Origin: Tistrella mobilis
Lineage (GTDB): Bacteria; Pseudomonadota; Alphaproteobacteria; Tistrellales; Tistrellaceae
Assembly: GCF_041468085.1 (NCBI RefSeq)
Contig: NZ_CP121017.1
Span: 1,653,501-1,717,500, forward strand
Reading direction: 5' to 3'
DNA length: 64,000 bases
The stretch's first letter is position 1. Each line of letters starts with the position of its first letter. The translations under genes and the position numbers were made by a program. This document shows, one piece after another, positions 41,850-50,824 of the stretch. A model generated the notes under the pieces. That model ran no database searches, was not told the DNA's origin, and worked only from the letters and a program-made list of their open reading frames with translations.

Positions 41850-42760
41850 TGGCCTTCCTGACCCGCAATGGCCGGGCGGTACCGCCCGCGCCACAGGCAA
41901 CGGCAGCGCAGGCCGCGGCGGCGCCCGCCCGCAGCGTGGCCGCGGTGCAGCGCCGCTCGGGACCGCTTGGCCTGCGTCTGCTGCCGGCAACGATCTTCGT
42001 GGCGGCACTGATGCTGTCGGTGCGCGTGGTCGACATCTTCGACGGCCGGGATCCGGCGGTGGAGATCGGTGTCGGCGGCGCGCCTGCCGAGGCGCAGGCG
42101 GTGCCGCCCACCCCGCCCGACGGCAAGCCCGGAACCGAAGGCGGTGCTGCCCCGGCTGCGGCCGAGGCTGCACCATCTGCGCCTGCGGCGCCGGCACCGG
42201 CACCCGACCGGCCGATCGCGACCGACGCCTTCCGCACCCCTGAGGTGCCGTCGGGGAGCGAAGGGGCCGAGCCGATCGACGTCAGCAAGCTGACCCGCGG
42301 CGAGGTGGCCGTTCTGCAGCGCCTGTCCGAACGTCGCCGCGAGCTTGACGAGCGTCAGGCCCGGGTGGACGAGCGCGAGCGGCTGCTGGCGGCGATGGAG
42401 ACCCGCATCGACGACAAGATCGCCCAGCTCCGTTCCATCCAGACCGAGATCGAGTCCCTGCTCGGCAAGGTCAGCGAGGCACAGGAGAGTGAGTATCAGC
42501 GCCTGGTCCGCATCTACGAGGCGATGGAGCCCGAAGATGCCGCCCGGATCTTCCAGGGCCTGGACCTGCCGGTGCTGATGCAGGTGATGGAACGTATGAA
42601 AGAGCGCCGCACCGCGCCGATCCTGGCCCAGATGGACCCGGTCCGCGCGCGTGAGGTGACGACGGAACTCGCCGAGCGGCGCAAGCTGCCGCCCGGTGCG
42701 GAAGGTGCAGTGGAGGGCGGGACGCTCGCAACCCCGGCTGCTCCCGGAAACGGCAACTGA
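41849..42760 (+). CDS. MotE-like flagellar protein (MgtE-N-type domain)
   Basis: A 303-residue protein with one membrane helix (LGLRLLPATIFVAALMLSV, about residues 42-60), an Ala/Pro-rich periplasmic linker (about 75-130), a coiled coil (LSERRRELDERQARVDERER) and a C-terminal MgtE-N-like repeat domain (YEAMEPEDAARIFQGLDLP, VMERMKERRTAPILAQMDP). MotE proteins with this layout act in the periplasm on motor proteins, in rhizobia on MotC. Its ATG shares one base with the previous stop. The exact partner here is unknown. Confidence 0.8.
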   Translation: MAFLTRNGRAVPPAPQATAAQAAAAPARSVAAVQRRSGPLGLRLLPATIFVAALMLSVRVVDIFDGRDPAVEIGVGGAPAEAQAVPPTPPDGKPGTEGGAAPAAAEAAPSAPAAPAPAPDRPIATDAFRTPEVPSGSEGAEPIDVSKLTRGEVAVLQRLSERRRELDERQARVDERERLLAAMETRIDDKIAQLRSIQTEIESLLGKVSEAQESEYQRLVRIYEAMEPEDAARIFQGLDLPVLMQVMERMKERRTAPILAQMDPVRAREVTTELAERRKLPPGAEGAVEGGTLATPAAPGNGN

Positions 42761-42783
42761 AGAACGAACGGAGTTGGACCCTT

Positions 42784-43170
42784 ATGAGTGTCGACCTCAA
42801 CATGCCGATCCTGATCGTCGACGATTACAAGACGATGCTGCGGATCATCCGTAACCTGCTGAAGCAGCTCGACTTCGTGAACGTCGACGAGGCGACCGAC
42901 GGCGGCATGGCCCTGCGCAAGCTGCGCGAGAAGAAGTATGGGCTGGTCATCTCCGACTGGAACATGGAGCCGATGACCGGTCTCCAGCTGCTCAAGGAAG
43001 TGCGCAAGGACGTGAAGCTGAAGGATACTCCCTTCATCATGATCACGGCTGAAAGCAAGACCGAGAACGTGCTGGCGGCGAAGGAAGCCGGCGTCAACAA
43101 CTATATCGTGAAGCCGTTCAACGCCGAGACGCTCAAGTCGAAGCTTGTTGCGGTCCTCGGGCCGTTCTGA
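42784..43170 (+). CDS. cheY: Chemotaxis response regulator CheY
   Basis: A single receiver domain of 128 residues. ILIVDDYKTML supplies the acidic pocket, the phosphorylated aspartate is Asp58 in VISDWNMEPMTG, the switch threonine is in FIMITAESK, and the conserved lysine in NYIVKPFN. Phosphorylated CheY binds FliM and changes rotation. It lies between a MotE-like gene and cheZ. The matching CheA is not in the window. Confidence 0.93.
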   Translation: MSVDLNMPILIVDDYKTMLRIIRNLLKQLDFVNVDEATDGGMALRKLREKKYGLVISDWNMEPMTGLQLLKEVRKDVKLKDTPFIMITAESKTENVLAAKEAGVNNYIVKPFNAETLKSKLVAVLGPF

Positions 43171-43219
43171 TCTCAGGCGGGTTCCGGTCCTTTCGCAGGC
43201 TCATCGGGAGCACCGTGCT

Positions 43220-43882
43220 ATGAACGTCAAAGGCAATCTGCGTGCCGACCTGCAGCAGCGTATCGATTCGCTGCGTGCCGAACGCGGCGAGAACGTGCAG
43301 CTCTCGGAAGTGACCGAAGTGGTCGAGGCGCTGCTCGGCACGATGGATGGCGACATCACCGCCCAGGAGCTGCAGCTCTATGGCGAGCTGAACGAACTCG
43401 CGACCTATATTCAGCGTGCCAAGCTTGAAATCGCCGAGCTGAGCCCGCATGAGATCCGGACCGATCACATCCCGTCGGCCACCGACGAACTGGATGCCAT
43501 CGTTGGCGCGACCGAGGTTGCGACCAGCAATATTCTGGACGCGGTCGAGACGATCGAGAACGCGCTCGATGGCATGGAGGGCGAGGCGGCCGACCGGATG
43601 CGGGATCAGGTGACCCGTATCTACGAGGCCTGCAACTTCCAGGACGTGACCGGCCAGCGCATCGGCAAGGTCGTCAAGACGCTGAAGTATATCGAGATCA
43701 AGATCGACGCCATGATCTCGGTCTTCGGCGATATGGGCGAGGCGGAGAAGGCCCCGGCCGACCCGTCGCACAAGACCTGGAAGGACGTGGTCTCGCGCGT
43801 CGATGACGATCAGACCCTGGAAGGGCCGGCGTCGAACGACGATGCCATCCGCCAGGAAGACATCGACGCACTGTTCGATTGA
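43220..43882 (+). CDS. cheZ: CheY-P phosphatase CheZ
   Basis: CheZ removes phosphate from CheY-P. The 220-residue helical protein starts at MNVKGNLRADLQQR (43220, GGGAG upstream). YEACNFQDVTGQRIGKVVKTL is the family signature and carries the catalytic glutamine in FQDVTGQ. The C-terminal AIRQEDIDALFD is the CheY-binding tail, and similar ..DIDxLF ends are typical. It lies 49 bases after cheY, and the pair form a module. Confidence 0.92.
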   Translation: MNVKGNLRADLQQRIDSLRAERGENVQLSEVTEVVEALLGTMDGDITAQELQLYGELNELATYIQRAKLEIAELSPHEIRTDHIPSATDELDAIVGATEVATSNILDAVETIENALDGMEGEAADRMRDQVTRIYEACNFQDVTGQRIGKVVKTLKYIEIKIDAMISVFGDMGEAEKAPADPSHKTWKDVVSRVDDDQTLEGPASNDDAIRQEDIDALFD

Positions 43883-43932
43883 GACCAGAGGCTCAGATGC
43901 TGCGATCGGCGGAAAGCTGAGGGAGACGGGGA

Positions 43933-44595
43933 ATGGAGGATGAGGCGCCACGCCCTGAGCGGCGGCACGCCGACGGCAACGTTGCCCTGTATCTGGGGCT
44001 CTACCTCATTCTCCTGTCCTTCTTCATCATGCTGAACGTCATCTCCAAGGTCAGCGAGGAGAAGGTTCAGTCGACGGTCGACAGCCTGCAGTCGACTTTC
44101 GCCTCGTCGACCGCGACCGACGGTCGGCTCGACCGGATCGCGATCCTCTACGGACCCGGAAACATCTCGGAAGCTTTCCGCACCGCCCTGTTCGAACTCT
44201 TACAGGCGGCTATCCCGCGTGCCCGGGTGCAGGCCTTCGACAATGGAAACGTGCTGCAGGTGCGCGTGCCGATGGACGAGGTCTTCACCGAAGGCGAGCC
44301 CCGGGTCCGGCCGCGGGTTTCCGACCTGCTCAACCGGGTCAGCGACCTGTTGTCCACCCGCGGACCCGAAGTGCGCGAGGTGACCTTCGGCCTGCCCCGC
44401 GGCCCGGGCGGCGATGTCGACCGGCAATCCCTGCTCCGTGCCGGGGTGCTGGCCCGCACGGCCGTTGCCTTCGGCATGCCGGACCGCATCCTGGCGACCG
44501 GCGTCGGGGATCACAGCTCCCCTGACCTGGTGATCGAGTTCCGCGCCGGGTCACCGCCGCAGATCGACCCGCGGGGCGGGGGAGCGGCGCAATGA
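43933..44595 (+). CDS. MotB-like membrane protein lacking the proton-binding aspartate
   Basis: A 220-residue protein with one membrane helix near its start (VALYLGLYLILLSFFIMLNV, residues 17-36) of MotB type. At the place of the essential MotB aspartate it has Gly22. The periplasmic part (FDNGNVLQVRVPMDEVFTEGEP) resembles the beginning of an OmpA-like domain, but the peptidoglycan-binding motif is not seen. It is 4 bases overlapped with the next, canonical MotB-like gene. It may be a partner subunit or a regulator of the stator rather than an ion channel part. Confidence 0.75.
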   Translation: MEDEAPRPERRHADGNVALYLGLYLILLSFFIMLNVISKVSEEKVQSTVDSLQSTFASSTATDGRLDRIAILYGPGNISEAFRTALFELLQAAIPRARVQAFDNGNVLQVRVPMDEVFTEGEPRVRPRVSDLLNRVSDLLSTRGPEVREVTFGLPRGPGGDVDRQSLLRAGVLARTAVAFGMPDRILATGVGDHSSPDLVIEFRAGSPPQIDPRGGGAAQ

Positions 44596-45347
44596 CTGGA
44601 TTCGACGACCGGGGCGGCCCGGGCGATGATGACGCCCCGGTCCGTGGCGAGCCGGCCAAATCGGACTGGATGTACACCTTTGCGGATCTGGTCTCGCTGC
44701 TGCTGACCTTTTTCGTGATGCTGTTCGCCATGTCCTCCCTTCAGGACGACCGTTTCCAGGAGATCGCAAGCTCGCTCGGCGCGCGGCTGAACCTGACCCA
44801 GGCGGTGCCGGCGCCCCGGCCCTCGGCCTCGGTCGACATGCCCAGCGTGCTGATCCCGCGTGCGGTTGATCTTGACTATCTGCGCCGGATCATGACGGCC
44901 AAACTGGCCCAGCTGCCGATGGCCGAACGGATCCCGGATCTGGAACTGCGGCGGGAGAACGGCCGGGTGGTGCTGTCCCTGCCGGCCGACAGCCTGTTCC
45001 CGCCGGGCAGCGCCGAGCTGGTGCCGGGCGCGCGACGGGTGTTGTTTCTGCTGGGCGAAAGCCTGTCGGTCTTCGCCAACCGGGTGAGTGTCGAGGGCCA
45101 TACCGATCCGATCCAGATTCAGAGCGACCGCTATCCATCCAACTGGGAGCTGTCGATCGATCGTGCCGCATCGGTCGCACGGGCCTTGCGCCAGAGCGGG
45201 TACACGAAGACGATAGCGGTCTATGGTCACGGGTCGTCGCGGTTCGACGATGTCGACATCCGCCTGCCCAGGACCGAACGCTATGCAAAGAGCCGGCGGG
45301 TCGACGTGCTGATCGACGAACCGGAAGCGGAGGGCTTCGGATCGTGA
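44592..45347 (+). CDS. motB: Flagellar motor stator protein MotB (OmpA domain)
   Basis: A 251-residue stator-type protein. The membrane helix WMYTFADLVSLLLTFFVMLF contains Asp32, aligning in position and number with the essential proton-carrying aspartate of E. coli MotB. The C-terminal OmpA-like domain (SLFPPGSAELVPGARRVLFLL, VEGHTDPIQIQSDRYPSNWE, SIDRAASVARAL) binds peptidoglycan. No motA lies in the window. Its start overlaps the preceding gene (ATGA) and its stop overlaps the next start (GTGA). Confidence 0.9.
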   Translation: MTGFDDRGGPGDDDAPVRGEPAKSDWMYTFADLVSLLLTFFVMLFAMSSLQDDRFQEIASSLGARLNLTQAVPAPRPSASVDMPSVLIPRAVDLDYLRRIMTAKLAQLPMAERIPDLELRRENGRVVLSLPADSLFPPGSAELVPGARRVLFLLGESLSVFANRVSVEGHTDPIQIQSDRYPSNWELSIDRAASVARALRQSGYTKTIAVYGHGSSRFDDVDIRLPRTERYAKSRRVDVLIDEPEAEGFGS

Positions 45348-48300
45348 GGGATCTGAAGGGAGGGTACGGGCCGGTAACGCGACTGGCGGTCGCGCTGGCG
45401 GTGGCGGCAGGGTTGTGCCTGCCGTCGATGCCACCCCGTGCCTTTGCCCAGCAGGTGCCGGCTGCCGCTGCACCCCCGTCGGGTGGCGCGGCTGCGCAGA
45501 CGCTGCCCCTGATCCGTGTCCGCACAGGCCTGCACCCCAATTTCGGCCGCATCGTCTTCGACTGGACGGGCCGTGTGGGCTATGACGTGAAGGTGGAGGG
45601 CAACGCCCTCACCGTCGTCTTTCAGGAACCGGTGACCATCGATGTCACCGACGTGCCGGTGCGTCTTGGCCGCTATGTCGCCGCGGCGGCGGTGGAAACC
45701 GGCGATGGTCGCACCGCGGCCGGCTTTACCGTGAAGGCCGATGCCCGCATCCGCCATTTCTATGTCGGCAACCGCGTGGTGATCGATATCTACGAGCCCG
45801 CCGACGCCGCGGCACGTGCCGCCGGGCGGGAGCCCATCGCCGACATCGCCACCCTGGTCGGTCAGAACCCGGCCACGCCCGGGCCGGCCGCACCCGAAGG
45901 CCCGGTGCCGCCTGTCCAGATCCAGACCGCACCCGGTGCGACATCCGGCCCGGCTGCGCCGGGGACCGGCCAGCCTGCCGGCCCTGCCGCTCCCGGAGCC
46001 TTGCCGACGGATGCAGGCGACACCCCGGCTGCTGCGGGTGGGCTGCCAGGGGTGCTGCCCGGCTACCAGGCCGGCACCGGCAGCACCGAGGCGTCGGGTG
46101 TGGTCATCACCACCACGCCTGCCGATCGCGGCGTGATGATCGATTTCGACTGGGGCGGCAATGCCCCGGCCGCGGCGGTGTTCGCGGCCTATGACGCGGT
46201 CTGGATCGCCTTCGACCGTCCCGCCAATGTCGTCACCGAAAGCATGACCGGGCCCTCGGCGGGGCAGATCGAACGGGTGCTGGTGGTCGACAATCCCGAC
46301 CGGGCGCTGGTGCTCCGGCTCGACACCCGGCCGGGGCTCAGGCCGCATGTCCGCCGCGATGAGGGGATCTGGCGGGTGCGGCTGCTGGAAGATGCCCCCT
46401 TGCCCGACCAGCCGCTGACGGTGGCCGGCGGCACGACCGGCGGGCTGGTTGTGGATGGCAGCGACGGTGCCGCGCCGCTCAACGTCACCGACCCCGTCTC
46501 GGGCATCCGCATGATTCTGGTGCCCATCCGTGCGTCCTCGCGCGGGGTGGTGCCGACGCGGCAATTCGTGCCGTTCGAACTGCTGGAGACCGCGCAGGGC
46601 GTCGCGATCCGGCCGCGCCCCGATGCCCTGCCGGTTGCCAGCCGCCGCGACGGCGTGGAGATCGGCGGCGGCGGCGGTCTGCCGATTTCGGCCGAGGCGC
46701 TGGCGCCCGCCGCCCTGCCGCCGGCGCCCGCCGCACCCGTGCAGGAAGACGATTCCGAGGCGGCCCGGCTGATGACCGAAATGGCGATCGGCGGGCGCGA
46801 CCCGTTCGATTTCGCCCGCTGGGTGCGCACCCCCGATCTGATCACCGAAACCCGCCAGGCCCTGCAACAGGCCATCGTGTCGGTGGCGCCGCCGCTGCGC
46901 ACGGGCCCGCGTCTGACGCTTGCCCGTTTTCTGCTGGCCAACGGTTTCGCGGCCGAGGCATCCGGGGTGATCGAAACCGCGATCGCACTGGAGCCGGGTG
47001 TTGCCGACCGGGTGGATGTGGTGGCGTTGAAGGGCGCTGCGGCCTATATGCAGGGGCATTACGACGAGGCCGAGACCGCCTTCAACGATCCGCGCTTCGA
47101 CCAGGACCCCGGCTATGCGCTGTGGCGCGCGGCGGTGGCTGCCGGACGGGAACGCCATCAGCAGGTGGGCGAGTATGCCTCGGGCGGCGTGAAAGTGCCG
47201 GCCGATTTCCCGGAAGCGCTCAGGGTGCGGATGCTGGTCCAGATCGGCCAGTCTGCGCTGACCAGCGGCCGGCTGGAGATCGGCCGGGAGATCCTCGACA
47301 ACCTGTCGTCGATGAACCTGTCGCCGTCAGACCGGGCGATGACCGATTATCTGTCGGGGCTGGCCGACAAGGCGGCCGGCAATCCCGAGGCGGCGATCGG
47401 CCGCTGGCGCGCCATCGCCGACCAGGGCATCGATCGCAGGGTTTCGGTTCTGGCCCGCCTGGCGCAGATCCAGACCGAGGTGGAGACCGGCGCGATCACC
47501 GCAGCCGACGGGGCGGCAGCGATCGATAAGCTGCGCTTTGACTGGCGCGGCGACGAGATCGAGCTGCAGATGCTTCAGCTTCTGGGCGAGATGCACGAGA
47601 AGGCCGGCAATTATCACGATGCGCTCGCCGCCTGGAAGGAGGCCGTGACCTACTATCCCGACGCCCAGCAATCGGCGACGCTGGCCAGGCGGATGAGCGA
47701 CACTTTCTCGTGGCTGTTCGTCGATGGCGGCGCGTCGAAACTGGCACCGCTGGACGCGCTGGCGCTGTTCTACGATTATCGCGAGCTGACCCCGGTGGGA
47801 GAGCGCGGCGACGAGATGATCCGGATCATGGCCGACAAGCTGGCCGCGGTCGATCTGCTCGACGAGGCCTCGGAACTGCTCCGCCATCAGGTGGCCTTCC
47901 GGCTGAACGGCGCCGACAAGTCGCGGGTCGGCGCCCGGCTGGCGCTGATCCGTTTGCTCGACAACGACCCGGCCGGCGCGCGCCAGGCCCTGCAGGACAG
48001 CATCACCGCCGACATGACCCCGGCGCTGGTCGAACAGCGCCAGCGGCTGGAGGCACGCGCCCTTGCCGATCTGGGCGAATACCCGGGCGCCTTCGCGGCG
48101 ATCCAGGGCGATGACGGTGCCGAAGCCCGCCGGCTCCGTGCCGAGTTCAACTGGGCTCAGGAGAAATGGGGCGATGCCGCAACCGCTTATCGCCGCGTCA
48201 TCGAGCCGGTGATGAACCGCCCCGATGCGCGGGTGGATGACGTCACGGCGCGCGAGGCGTTGAAGGCGGCGGTTGCGGCCGTGCTGGCCGGCAATGATGA

Positions 48301-48505
48301 GTTGCGCCGCGAGCTGCGCCAGAAACTGGGCTCTCGCATGGCAGAGACCACCGTTGCCGGCGCCTTCCGCTTCGTGACCGATCCCATCGCGCGTGCCGAA
48401 AGTGCCGATTTCCGCGCGGCCCTCTCTCAGGTCGGCAGCTACGAAAGCTTCCTTGCCGCCTATCGCCAGCAGGTCGCGACCCAGCGCCTGAGCACGATCA
48501 ACTGA
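45344..48505 (+). CDS. Large exported AMIN-like/TPR protein coupled to motB
   Basis: A 1053-residue exported protein; the start is a GTG overlapping the motB stop. A signal peptide covers about residues 1-35 (ending RAFAQQ). Residues 55-150 (HPNFGRIVFDWTGRVGYDV, RHFYVGNRVVIDIYEP) resemble AMIN domains that bind peptidoglycan or envelope complexes; a second, similar unit follows a Pro/Ala linker (DRGVMIDFDWGG, AVWIAFDRP). From about residue 500 to the end the protein is helical with TPR-like repeats (LEIGREILDNLSSMNLSPSD, GNYHDALAAWKEAVTYYPDA). Translational coupling with motB suggests a role at the motor, but no function is known to me. Confidence 0.75.
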   Translation: MRDLKGGYGPVTRLAVALAVAAGLCLPSMPPRAFAQQVPAAAAPPSGGAAAQTLPLIRVRTGLHPNFGRIVFDWTGRVGYDVKVEGNALTVVFQEPVTIDVTDVPVRLGRYVAAAAVETGDGRTAAGFTVKADARIRHFYVGNRVVIDIYEPADAAARAAGREPIADIATLVGQNPATPGPAAPEGPVPPVQIQTAPGATSGPAAPGTGQPAGPAAPGALPTDAGDTPAAAGGLPGVLPGYQAGTGSTEASGVVITTTPADRGVMIDFDWGGNAPAAAVFAAYDAVWIAFDRPANVVTESMTGPSAGQIERVLVVDNPDRALVLRLDTRPGLRPHVRRDEGIWRVRLLEDAPLPDQPLTVAGGTTGGLVVDGSDGAAPLNVTDPVSGIRMILVPIRASSRGVVPTRQFVPFELLETAQGVAIRPRPDALPVASRRDGVEIGGGGGLPISAEALAPAALPPAPAAPVQEDDSEAARLMTEMAIGGRDPFDFARWVRTPDLITETRQALQQAIVSVAPPLRTGPRLTLARFLLANGFAAEASGVIETAIALEPGVADRVDVVALKGAAAYMQGHYDEAETAFNDPRFDQDPGYALWRAAVAAGRERHQQVGEYASGGVKVPADFPEALRVRMLVQIGQSALTSGRLEIGREILDNLSSMNLSPSDRAMTDYLSGLADKAAGNPEAAIGRWRAIADQGIDRRVSVLARLAQIQTEVETGAITAADGAAAIDKLRFDWRGDEIELQMLQLLGEMHEKAGNYHDALAAWKEAVTYYPDAQQSATLARRMSDTFSWLFVDGGASKLAPLDALALFYDYRELTPVGERGDEMIRIMADKLAAVDLLDEASELLRHQVAFRLNGADKSRVGARLALIRLLDNDPAGARQALQDSITADMTPALVEQRQRLEARALADLGEYPGAFAAIQGDDGAEARRLRAEFNWAQEKWGDAATAYRRVIEPVMNRPDARVDDVTAREALKAAVAAVLAGNDELRRELRQKLGSRMAETTVAGAFRFVTDPIARAESADFRAALSQVGSYESFLAAYRQQVATQRLSTIN

Positions 48506-48506
48506 T

Positions 48507-48530
48507 CGGCAGCTGTGGCCGGGGCTGCCG
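48507..48530 (+). terminator. Hairpin at the end of the fliL-motB-TPR operon
   Basis: CGGCAGC and GCTGCCG form a 7-base stem with a 10-base loop, beginning directly at the stop codon, followed by CTTTGCGG. The T run is short, so termination may be partial. Confidence 0.4.
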
Positions 48531-48639
48531 CTTTGCGGTTCCGTCTGCTGCGGCGAGGCTTTAGGATGCGCGCCTCCCGTTCCGGCCCATCCGGGGCCGG
48601 GATCGCATTTCCTTTCCGTGCCGGAGCTTCGTCCGCATC

Positions 48640-49617
48640 TTGTCCGCGTCGTCTGATCTCTCCCGCAATCCTGCCTGGCCATCGCCCGAGCTGATGATCA
48701 CCGAGGGCTGGGCCGATTATGCCCTGCTCGACAGCGGTTATGGCCGCAAGCTGGAGCGTGCCGGCCGGATGACCGTGATCCGGCCCGAGCCTCAGGCGAT
48801 GTGGAGCCCGGCACTCGACGAGGCCGAATGGGACCGGGCGGATGCGATGTTCGATGCCGACCGGACCTCGGAAGACGAGGGCGGCCGCTGGCGCTTCGCC
48901 CGCGACGACATGCCCGAAACCTGGCCGATGAGCTTTGACGGCGTCGGCTTCCTCGGCCGCTTCACGCCCTTCCGGCATCTGGGCTTCTTTCCCGAACAGG
49001 CGACGCAATGGGCCTGGATGCTGCCACGCATCCGGGCGCGGGTCGCGGCCGGCGGCCCGCCGCCAAGGCTGCTCAACCTCTTCGGCTATACCGGTGTCGC
49101 GTCGCTGCTGGCGGCCGCAGCCGGAGCCGAGGTGGTGCATGTCGATGCCTCGAAGAAGGCGATCCATCAGGCGCGGGAAAACCAGGCCGCGGCCGGCCTG
49201 GACGACCTGCCGATCCGCTGGCTGGTCGAAGATGCCCGCCGCTTCCTGGCCCGCGAGGTCCGGCGCGGCAATACCTATGACGGCATCCTGCTCGACCCGC
49301 CCAAATACGGCCGTGGCCCCAAGGGCGAGGTCTGGAAGCTGTTCGACGACCTGCCGCCGATCCTGGCCGATGTCGCGGCGGTGACTGCGGCTGACGCCAT
49401 GTTCGTGATCCTGACCGCCTATGCCACGCGCCTCACCTCGGCGGCGCTGGCCGGGCTGATGACCGAAACCATGGGCCGGTTGCAGGGGCGGGTCTTCTGC
49501 GGCGAGATCGCCACGGCCGAGCTGTCCGCCGGCCGGGTGCTGCCCACCGCTCTCTTTGCCCGCTGGATGTCCGATACGGCGCTGGCGGCCGAGCCCGCCG
49601 CCTTTCGCGGAGCCTGA
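48640..49617 (+). CDS. Class I SAM-dependent methyltransferase (RlmI-like)
   Basis: A 325-residue protein. LLNLFGYTGVASLLAAAAGAEVVHVDASK (in part) is the SAM-binding loop and acidic strand, and YDGILLDPPKYGRGPKG is the catalytic DPPK-type motif found in RlmI-like 23S rRNA cytosine methyltransferases. The N-terminal region lacks an obvious PUA domain. The likely start is a TTG at 48640 with GGAG upstream; an ATG at 48694 (MITEGWADYALL) is an alternative. The gene is followed 3 bases later by another RNA methyltransferase gene. Confidence 0.8.
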   Translation: MSASSDLSRNPAWPSPELMITEGWADYALLDSGYGRKLERAGRMTVIRPEPQAMWSPALDEAEWDRADAMFDADRTSEDEGGRWRFARDDMPETWPMSFDGVGFLGRFTPFRHLGFFPEQATQWAWMLPRIRARVAAGGPPPRLLNLFGYTGVASLLAAAAGAEVVHVDASKKAIHQARENQAAAGLDDLPIRWLVEDARRFLAREVRRGNTYDGILLDPPKYGRGPKGEVWKLFDDLPPILADVAAVTAADAMFVILTAYATRLTSAALAGLMTETMGRLQGRVFCGEIATAELSAGRVLPTALFARWMSDTALAAEPAAFRGA

Positions 49618-49620
49618 CAC

Positions 49621-50448
49621 ATGACCCTGGACATTGATGCGAAGCCGGTGAGCAGCCTGTCCAACCCGGCGGTGAAGCGTCTGGCCGGGCTTCACCTCAA
49701 GAAGAACCGCGAGGCCACGGGGCTGTTCCTGGTGGAGGGGCTGCGTGCGGTGATCGAAGGCGTGGAGCTGGGTTTCACGCTGGACGAGGTGGTGTTTGTC
49801 GAGCGGCTGCGCGACCTGCCGCCGGGGCGCAGGCTGGCGAAGCTGATTGCCGGCACCGGTGCCCGGGCGCTGGAGGTGACACCGGAGGTGCTGGTCAAGA
49901 TCGCCCGGCGAGACAATCCGCAGACGGTGATCGGCGCCTTCCGCCGCCGGGAATTCAGCCTCGACGACGTCCGGCCGGAACCGGGCGCGCTTTGGGTGGT
50001 GCTGGAAGGGATCAAGGATCCCGGCAATCTGGGCACGGTGCTGCGCACGCTGGATGCGGTGAAGGGGGCGGGGGTCATCCTGGTCGGCGACACCTGCGAC
50101 CCCTGGTCGGTGGAAGCGGTTCGTGCGACCATGGGCTCGCTGTTCGTCAACCGCATCGTGCGCGCCCCGATGGCGGCCTTCCTGGCCTGGCGCCGCGGCT
50201 GGACCGGCACGGTGGTCGGTACCGCCCTCACAGCCGCGGTGGATTACCGGCTGGTCGACTACCGGCCGCCGCTGCTGCTGATGATGGGCAATGAGCAATC
50301 CGGTCTGCCGCCGCAGATGGTGGCGGCCTGCGACCGGACGGTGAAGATTCCGATGCTGGGCCGGGCCGACAGCCTCAACCTCGCGGTATCCACCGGCATC
50401 ATGCTTTACGAGGTCGTGCGCTGCCGCCAGCCGCTGGCGGAGAGCTGA
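49621..50448 (+). CDS. TrmH/SpoU-family RNA 2'-O-methyltransferase
   Basis: A 275-residue protein with an N-terminal substrate-binding domain (NPAVKRLAGLHLKKNREATGLFLVEG) and a C-terminal SPOUT knot. The three SpoU motifs are visible: LEGIKDPGNLGTVLRTLDA, LLMMGNEQSGLP and IPMLGRADSLNLAVSTGIMLYE. It methylates a ribose in tRNA or 23S rRNA; RlmB-like is possible, but the target nucleotide cannot be decided. It lies directly behind the SAM methyltransferase gene, probably in one operon. Confidence 0.9.
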   Translation: MTLDIDAKPVSSLSNPAVKRLAGLHLKKNREATGLFLVEGLRAVIEGVELGFTLDEVVFVERLRDLPPGRRLAKLIAGTGARALEVTPEVLVKIARRDNPQTVIGAFRRREFSLDDVRPEPGALWVVLEGIKDPGNLGTVLRTLDAVKGAGVILVGDTCDPWSVEAVRATMGSLFVNRIVRAPMAAFLAWRRGWTGTVVGTALTAAVDYRLVDYRPPLLLMMGNEQSGLPPQMVAACDRTVKIPMLGRADSLNLAVSTGIMLYEVVRCRQPLAES

Positions 50449-50472
50449 CCTGGCAAGCGGGAGGACCTGCCG

Positions 50473-50733
50473 ATGACCGGGGCTGTCACCAGTCGGGCCT
50501 TTGCGGCCCTGGCCCTGCCCGGGGCGATCGACCTTCTGACGGCGGCGGCAGAAGGCCGGCCGCCGGGTCCCTCGGAGGTGCTGGATGCCCTGCTGGATGC
50601 CGGGCTTCTGATCGAGGCGGAGGACGGCGGCTTCAGGCCCGTGCGTGCGGCGTTGCTGGAACTCGCCGATCTGATCACCGCGCCGCTGACGGCCGGCCAG
50701 GATCCGGGTTTTGCCATTCCGCGAATGGGTTAG
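50473..50733 (+). CDS. Small hypothetical protein
   Basis: An 86-residue open frame with a GGGAGGAC ribosome site, 24 bases after the TrmH-family gene on the same strand. The sequence (FAALALPGAIDLLTAAAEGR, PSEVLDALLDAGLLIEAEDGG) suggests two helices and a strand, a little like a small winged-helix, but I do not recognise a family. It could be real or a chance frame in GC-rich DNA. Confidence 0.45.
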   Translation: MTGAVTSRAFAALALPGAIDLLTAAAEGRPPGPSEVLDALLDAGLLIEAEDGGFRPVRAALLELADLITAPLTAGQDPGFAIPRMG

Positions 50734-50762
50734 GGCCGGAATCCTCGTGGCGGCGGTGCTGC

Positions 50763-50792
50763 TTGACGATCTGAAATGACCGGTCATATTAT
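50763..50792 (+). promoter_or_regulatory. Sigma-70 promoter with TetR operator in the spacer
   Basis: TTGACG (50763-50768) and TATTAT (50787-50792) stand 18 bases apart. Between them lies the perfect 12-base palindrome ATGACCGGTCAT (50776-50787), just upstream of the TetR gene. The position suggests that the repressor blocks its own promoter. Confidence 0.7.
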
Positions 50793-50824
50793 TTTGCCAT
50801 CCTTCCGCGCCCGGGGGCACCGCC

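Noticed and set aside
45281-47158. 625-codon open frame on the minus strand
   Set aside because: It is antisense to the AMIN/TPR gene, whose reading frame has a signal peptide, coupling to motB and TPR repeats.
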